From assembly GCA_013115135.1 (NCBI GenBank), contig JABANP010000312.1:1-60585 (forward strand): a DNA stretch of 60,585 nucleotides, in the 5' to 3' direction. The notes under the pieces were generated by a model. It searched no databases. It was not told the DNA's origin and worked only from the letters and a program-made list of their open reading frames with translations. Below, piece after piece: positions 56,140 to 60,585 of the stretch. Numbering within the stretch: the stretch's first letter is position 1; every line of letters begins with the position of its first letter. Origin of the DNA: Perkinsus olseni (taxonomy: Eukaryota > Perkinsozoa > Perkinsida > Perkinsidae). Both the position numbers and the translations under genes were made by a program.

Positions 56140-56951
56140 CAGATGGGACTCTTGGGTTTTGATTATGATTTGGAATTAAAGGCTGTCAGACGCTTCAACA
56201 CTACAACGCACATCATAAGGGAACGGTCTCATTCATACGGTAATCACCATGCACATGACGGACATACTATCATCACCACCGAAGATACGTGGTAACATGA
56301 CTCCGATACATACCGTCTATGGGTGAATGACGTAATAACAACCGTTGTCAATGATCACTCTCTCGTGGTGAGAGGTTCGAACTCTCTAAACGAGATGATA
56401 TCAACGAGTTCAACATCTCCCCAAAGTGATGTGCTCCCATGACAGCCGACAAGAGCTGCTCGATCGTTTCGAACCTAGAACTCGCACATCCAACGAGGCA
56501 GTATAATGGTTGGCATACCTCCGCCCCAGCAGGCCACCTGGGCCGCCATCAGAAGTAGCCGAGGAATCACTGTGAAGGATGAAATGGGAGCGATGAAGGA
56601 CCGCTACCACCTCTCGAGTGATGTCGTTCTTTGGTATCTGACTCACTTCAACAAGAGTACACCATATCACTGGTAGCTGAGGGCAGTACCAGCCGAAAGC
56701 TCACACGATCGTGTTGACGATCTATGACCTCCATACGATGGAAGTATCCGCAGTAGTGCTGTATTATGAAACTGATATGTGTATGACTGGTGGTCAGGAA
56801 TTGTGATGTTTACTCGACATCATTGAGGACATCCTCCCCTCTGTCCTGAACCTCTGTCGTAGGAGTCATAGGCGGGGTACATAGCATCATATGATTGATG
56901 AGATTAATGCATGGCTCATGTGTGAACACAACAGGGTTGTGATAAATAAAA
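56140..56951. other. Intergenic region between convergent genes
   Basis: No coding pattern. A T-arm-like palindrome (AGAGG-TTCGAAC-TCTCT) near 56371-56387 lacks the rest of a tRNA. Confidence 0.5.
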
Positions 56952-58258
56952 CTAATGCTGACCGCCACGGCCACCCTCACACAGGAGTGCATACGTATGA
57001 ATTCTATCCCGCAACTCCTTCTTCAAATCCTCATCACAGAATGCCATGTCAACAGCCCTAAGCTGCAGTAAAACCGCATCAAGCTGAGTCAGGCCCCAGG
57101 ACTGACAAGCTTCGATGATCTCATCACTCAATGACGATGAGAACACACCACTATCATCAGTGCATATACAAACCTTATGTGCTGTACTTAGCCATGTCTG
57201 CATGCAAAGGTGCTGTGTTAGGCTCTTCAATTGTAGAGTACATCTATTGGATGTAGGGCACACTTCAATACCAAGCTTATTCTGCATGATGATATTCTTG
57301 TGATCATCAGTAACCCATAAGGCGTGGCCCAACCTGTCCGGTTTAAATGCCAGTACAGCATCGATCTCATCATCACGATCAGGTACTTCAGCCATGTGGA
57401 CTGTAATCTTCAGTCCATGGCACCGGGCACGCTCCAAGAGGGGTCTGAAAACAGAACATCGCTGCCACCACCACCACCCAATGGCCTAGACGAACTCTTG
57501 CCCAACTTTACTCCCTACATGAAGTCTCTCGTGTCACCCTTGACTGGATTGCCGGCTAAATCCATACCCACGAATAGATCAGGTCGTCGAGCATTCCATG
57601 CTATAGCCAACTTCAGTGTCTCCTCAGCTGCTTCGATAGGCCCTGCTCTATCCAATCCCAATATCAAACGTACACCCATTCTCCTCCTGTGTTGCTGCCT
57701 CATGGGTTCTTGTTGTTGCTGTTGCCATCTATCCACCTCTTCGACCAATATATCAACATAATCCCTTCTAGTAGGCAAGTCACTCAATGGTCGTGGGGTA
57801 GTACGTAATTCGAGATACATAACATTATCTTCGTAACAGTCCGCTAATGCCTCGCGTATTATACGTCTAAGTGCCAGGGAATCTGTGATGACTTCATAGA
57901 TGAGATGGAATAGATTAAATGCCTCCTTCAATGATATACTTTTGAATGGAGAATTGCCTTTCATCGGCTCGCCGCCTTTAGCCACAATCATCTCTGATAG
58001 AGTGGATCTCCTGATACATCCGTGTAGATGACAATGTAGATCCACTTTAGGTAATGTCCTGACCATGGATACAAGCTGCTTCCTACCACCACGTCTACGC
58101 AGCCATTGACCAGTGATGGATGCAGACCCTATGAGTATAACAGTGTATATACCCAGAGATATTTTCCAATGGCGTTTGGCCTCTGCAGCTAATCTGGCTA
58201 CTACCGCTTCCAGTGATGGGCGGCATATGCTGAATGACGGCCATATTGCAGTAGACAT
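56952..58258 (-). CDS. Adenosine deaminase-like protein (ADAL/MAPDA type) with N-terminal hydrophobic segment
   Basis: Exons 58258-57519 and 57444-56952 join in phase to give 410 residues. The family deaminates adenosine or N6-methyl-AMP; ADAL-type proteins favour the latter. Metal and catalytic residues are visible: KVDLHCHLHGC (HxH), VHMAEVPDRDDE (His and Glu), RLGHALWV (His), EVCPTSN, and ICTDDSGVFSSSL, the DD-GVF block that separates ADAL from classical ADA. Upstream of the catalytic domain a hydrophobic stretch (WKISLGIYTVILIGSASITG, about residues 31-50) could be a membrane anchor, which is unusual for the family. The ATG at 58258 is the first in frame. Confidence 0.85.
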
Positions 58259-59355
58259 GAGCGTAGACAGCTGTGGTGTTAAGGAGAGCAATGGAGAAGT
58301 GAGGTAAATAACAAGACGCGCAGTGAAGCCATAGAAACAATCGCTAGAGGAGTATCATGAAGGCGATGATGGCGACAATGAAAAAAGACGAATGATGTCA
58401 TGTTCAAAGTTGTGAACATCACCATCATCATGCTCCTACTACCACCTCCCCTCACCCTCTTGTATAACAATGTGGTACATTACCGCTAACATCACCATCA
58501 TAACAGCATCTAGTCAGGTGATGAACCACATAGAGGGCGATAGCGTGGTAACTACACACTCCTACTCATACAGCTGATGATGATGGTATACTACAATAGG
58601 AGTGATGTCCTTGGAAATCCCGACAGATAATGTAGCATCGTGCTTCCTATGAGAGCCACTAGGGCGTATCTGTTATGATAAACTCTGGCGGTATTGCGTA
58701 CTACTGATTCTAGTCTTACATAGCTATCTCAATGATACCCTCATACCCAGGTAGTTCTAATTTACCTGTTTGTATACATCTAGTACGGCTCACACCTGTT
58801 GCCAACAACAACAGATCACAGCACGATGAGTAATAATAACAAGACTACTACCAGACCAACCGCAATCCCTCCTCCTTTCCCAAGGGACATCGCATGGGTT
58901 ATAGTAATATACCAGTGCTGCCGATACTGTAACAGAAAAAGGATGACTGCGCGTTGTATACAGATAGGCTGCTGGCTCACCAATGATTTGTAAAAGGAAG
59001 GGAATAATACTCCGTTTAGGGGACGATTTAGTATTATCTCCCTTGGCGGGCATGTGAGTTGGGAAACAATGAGGATTTGCCCTGGGGTCCCCTATGATAA
59101 CTGTAACACTGATAGCTGATGGATGAAAGGGTATGATGATGATAATGGTAGTGGTTAGTAGGCCATATTATTGTTATCATCTTCAAGTATGACTATTATT
59201 GTTATGACGATATTACTACAGAGCCCGTAGGGCTGATATAGCAACCGGAATGGTCAGTAACGACTGCAGCTGCTGCTGCTGCTGGTGGTGGTCGAGAAGC
59301 GTGAGGATGATGTTATGAGGATTAATGCTGTTCATTGCCTATGATGATACTATCT
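58259..59355. other. Intergenic region, simple-sequence rich
   Basis: Many GAT/CAT/AAT runs (for example 58425-58440 and 59130-59190) and a CTG run near 59268-59285. No gene recognised. Confidence 0.5.
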
Positions 59356-60517
59356 TTACATGAAGTCGGCATACTCATCATATTCATCATCATATTCACC
59401 GTAACCATCACCATACCTAACATGAAAGGCAGTGGCACCACGACCGGTATCTGTATTAGTAATTATAGTACATCATATCCATTTCAGCCTGATAATCGAC
59501 CTTAGCGCCCTTCTTCATTTGTGATACGTCGGTAGCCTGCTTCTTACGGTTCCTATCCTTCTCAGCCTAATAAACACCATCCAACGCCACTACAATATCA
59601 GGCATGCCTCGTGGTTGCTAATATTACCTTCTCTTGCTTCTTTGATGTTACTAATGTCTGCAACTCTTTAATGAGCTTAGTACACTCATCCTGATCCAAC
59701 TTCCCTTCTATCCCTCTAAGGGTATCACGCATGAAGTTGAAGCATGCTGCCTTAGTGCGGCAATCATTCAGCTTGCCAACACACCTAATGGTATTCATAG
59801 TGACGTAAGTAATACGCGTACCATTACTATTACCGTTCACTAAGCTGTTCAACATCCTTCAAAGTCTTCAATTGTAATTCCTCAAATGAATCCTTCTCTA
59901 CAACAGTAGTTGTCTCGCGTATCTTCACGTGATCCGATCCATCACCTACAGTAAGGTTAATTACCGACACTAGCAGTATTATGATAACCCTATCACCATT
60001 ATTATCAGTGGCATCACTGGGAGCTGCTACGCCAAACATATCGCAAATGTTTTCCATATCAGCCTTCTCGATCTACAACACTACCATCATAATACACCAT
60101 TACTACTACTACAACTATTACCATGCGCTGTTGACGAGCCTTCTCCGCCACAGGATCATCGAGTGGTACATCATCAGCATCGAATTCCTTGGTAGTGGTA
60201 GTAACCTTCGGACCGCTACCTGGTAACAACCTTGCTGTGAATGGCGTTGGAGAATTATCTTCTACTACCCTTATCCGCCGCTTGCTGCTTGCTAGCAGCC
60301 TTCTTAGTAGTAGTAGCTACCTGTCATCGTTACTGTATGACTGTATGACATAACCTGTATGACAGTGTATTATTCATACCTGTGGTGCTGGTGTTGATAA
60401 TGCCTTCTCAGCTGCAGCTTCCTTATTCTGTTTAATATCATCTAATCCAGCATCAGCAGCCTCCCAGTCATCATCAGAATCACTATCCCACTGATCATTC
60501 AATTTAGATGCAGACAT
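59356..60517 (-). CDS. Translation initiation factor eIF3 subunit J
   Basis: The first exon (60517-60380) encodes MSASKLNDQWDSDSDDDWEA, the acidic eIF3j start. Later blocks are FDADDVPLDDPVAEKARQQR, ENICDMFGVAAPSDATD, FEELQLKTLKDVEQL, then ACFNFMRDTLRGIEGKLDQ and ELQTLVTSKKQEK, then MKKGAKVDYQAEMDMMYYN. The end, YDDEYDEYADFM, matches the conserved DYEDFM terminus. eIF3j binds the 40S decoding centre and helps start-site selection and recycling. Short introns carry CAT/AAT repeats; their exact ends were not all fixed. Confidence 0.8.
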
Positions 60518-60585
60518 AGCGGAAGAGGAGAACGTAACAGTAATTTACAATCTACGACTAACCATCCAAGTAAGGAGTCAGCAGC

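Noticed and set aside
56365..56395. tRNA T-arm-like palindrome
   Set aside because: No acceptor, D or anticodon arms at suitable distances.

Overview
The window looks like nuclear DNA of a Perkinsus-like alveolate (Perkinsozoa, sister to dinoflagellates). The main evidence is the left end: a 985-bp tandem array whose minus strand carries copies of the 22-nt dinoflagellate/Perkinsus spliced leader (core CCGTAGCC, then TGGCTCAAG), each followed at once by a GT splice donor. This marks spliced-leader RNA (SL RNA) genes for mRNA trans-splicing. The rest is eukaryotic: GT-AG introns mostly 25-100 nt long, standard stop codons and housekeeping genes (RPL4, PKA catalytic subunit, ATG5, ALG13, GTF3C3, eIF3j). 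The genus is inferred; no rRNA is present to test it.

Layout. (1) 1-7762: eight tandem units. Each has tRNA-Glu(CTC) and tRNA-Gly(GCC) on the plus strand and two paralogous SL RNA genes (called SL-A and SL-B here) on the minus strand. The units fall into two sequence types with signs of gene conversion, and the array stops abruptly at 7762. (2) 8-24 kb: a gene-poor, duplicated region. It has an intronless MFS transporter and a POT/PTR2 peptide transporter. It also has a segmental duplication holding two five-exon, secreted, 12- or 10-cysteine proteins and a truncated POT pseudogene, then fragmented coiled-coil, ankyrin and helical-repeat genes. (3) 24.5-29.5 kb: a many-exon gene for TFIIIC subunit GTF3C3/Tfc4 and a small gene, both minus strand. 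(4) 30-32 kb: a tandem pair of secreted-protein paralogues, one of them a pseudogene. (5) 33-60.5 kb: a dense block of short-intron genes: an unresolved gene, RPL4, a JmjC protein, a roadblock/LAMTOR2-like protein, two DPY30-motif proteins, a J-domain protein, an unknown conserved protein, ATG5, two unknown minus-strand genes, a Myb/SANT-like protein, PKA-C, an unknown six-exon gene, ALG13, an adenosine-deaminase-like protein and eIF3j.

How the parts relate. The array supplies the trans-splicing donor (SL RNA) and two translation adapters as one co-amplified cassette. GTF3C3, a subunit of the factor that recruits RNA polymerase III to tRNA genes, is about 20 kb away; this may be coincidence. 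The other genes form no operon and appear independently expressed. Exon structures were built by eye from donor/acceptor dinucleotides, reading-frame phase and protein similarity. Where phases close exactly (the two cysteine-rich genes, PKA, ATG5, ALG13, the deaminase, the 53.97-kb gene) the models are strong; elsewhere only the gene span is given.
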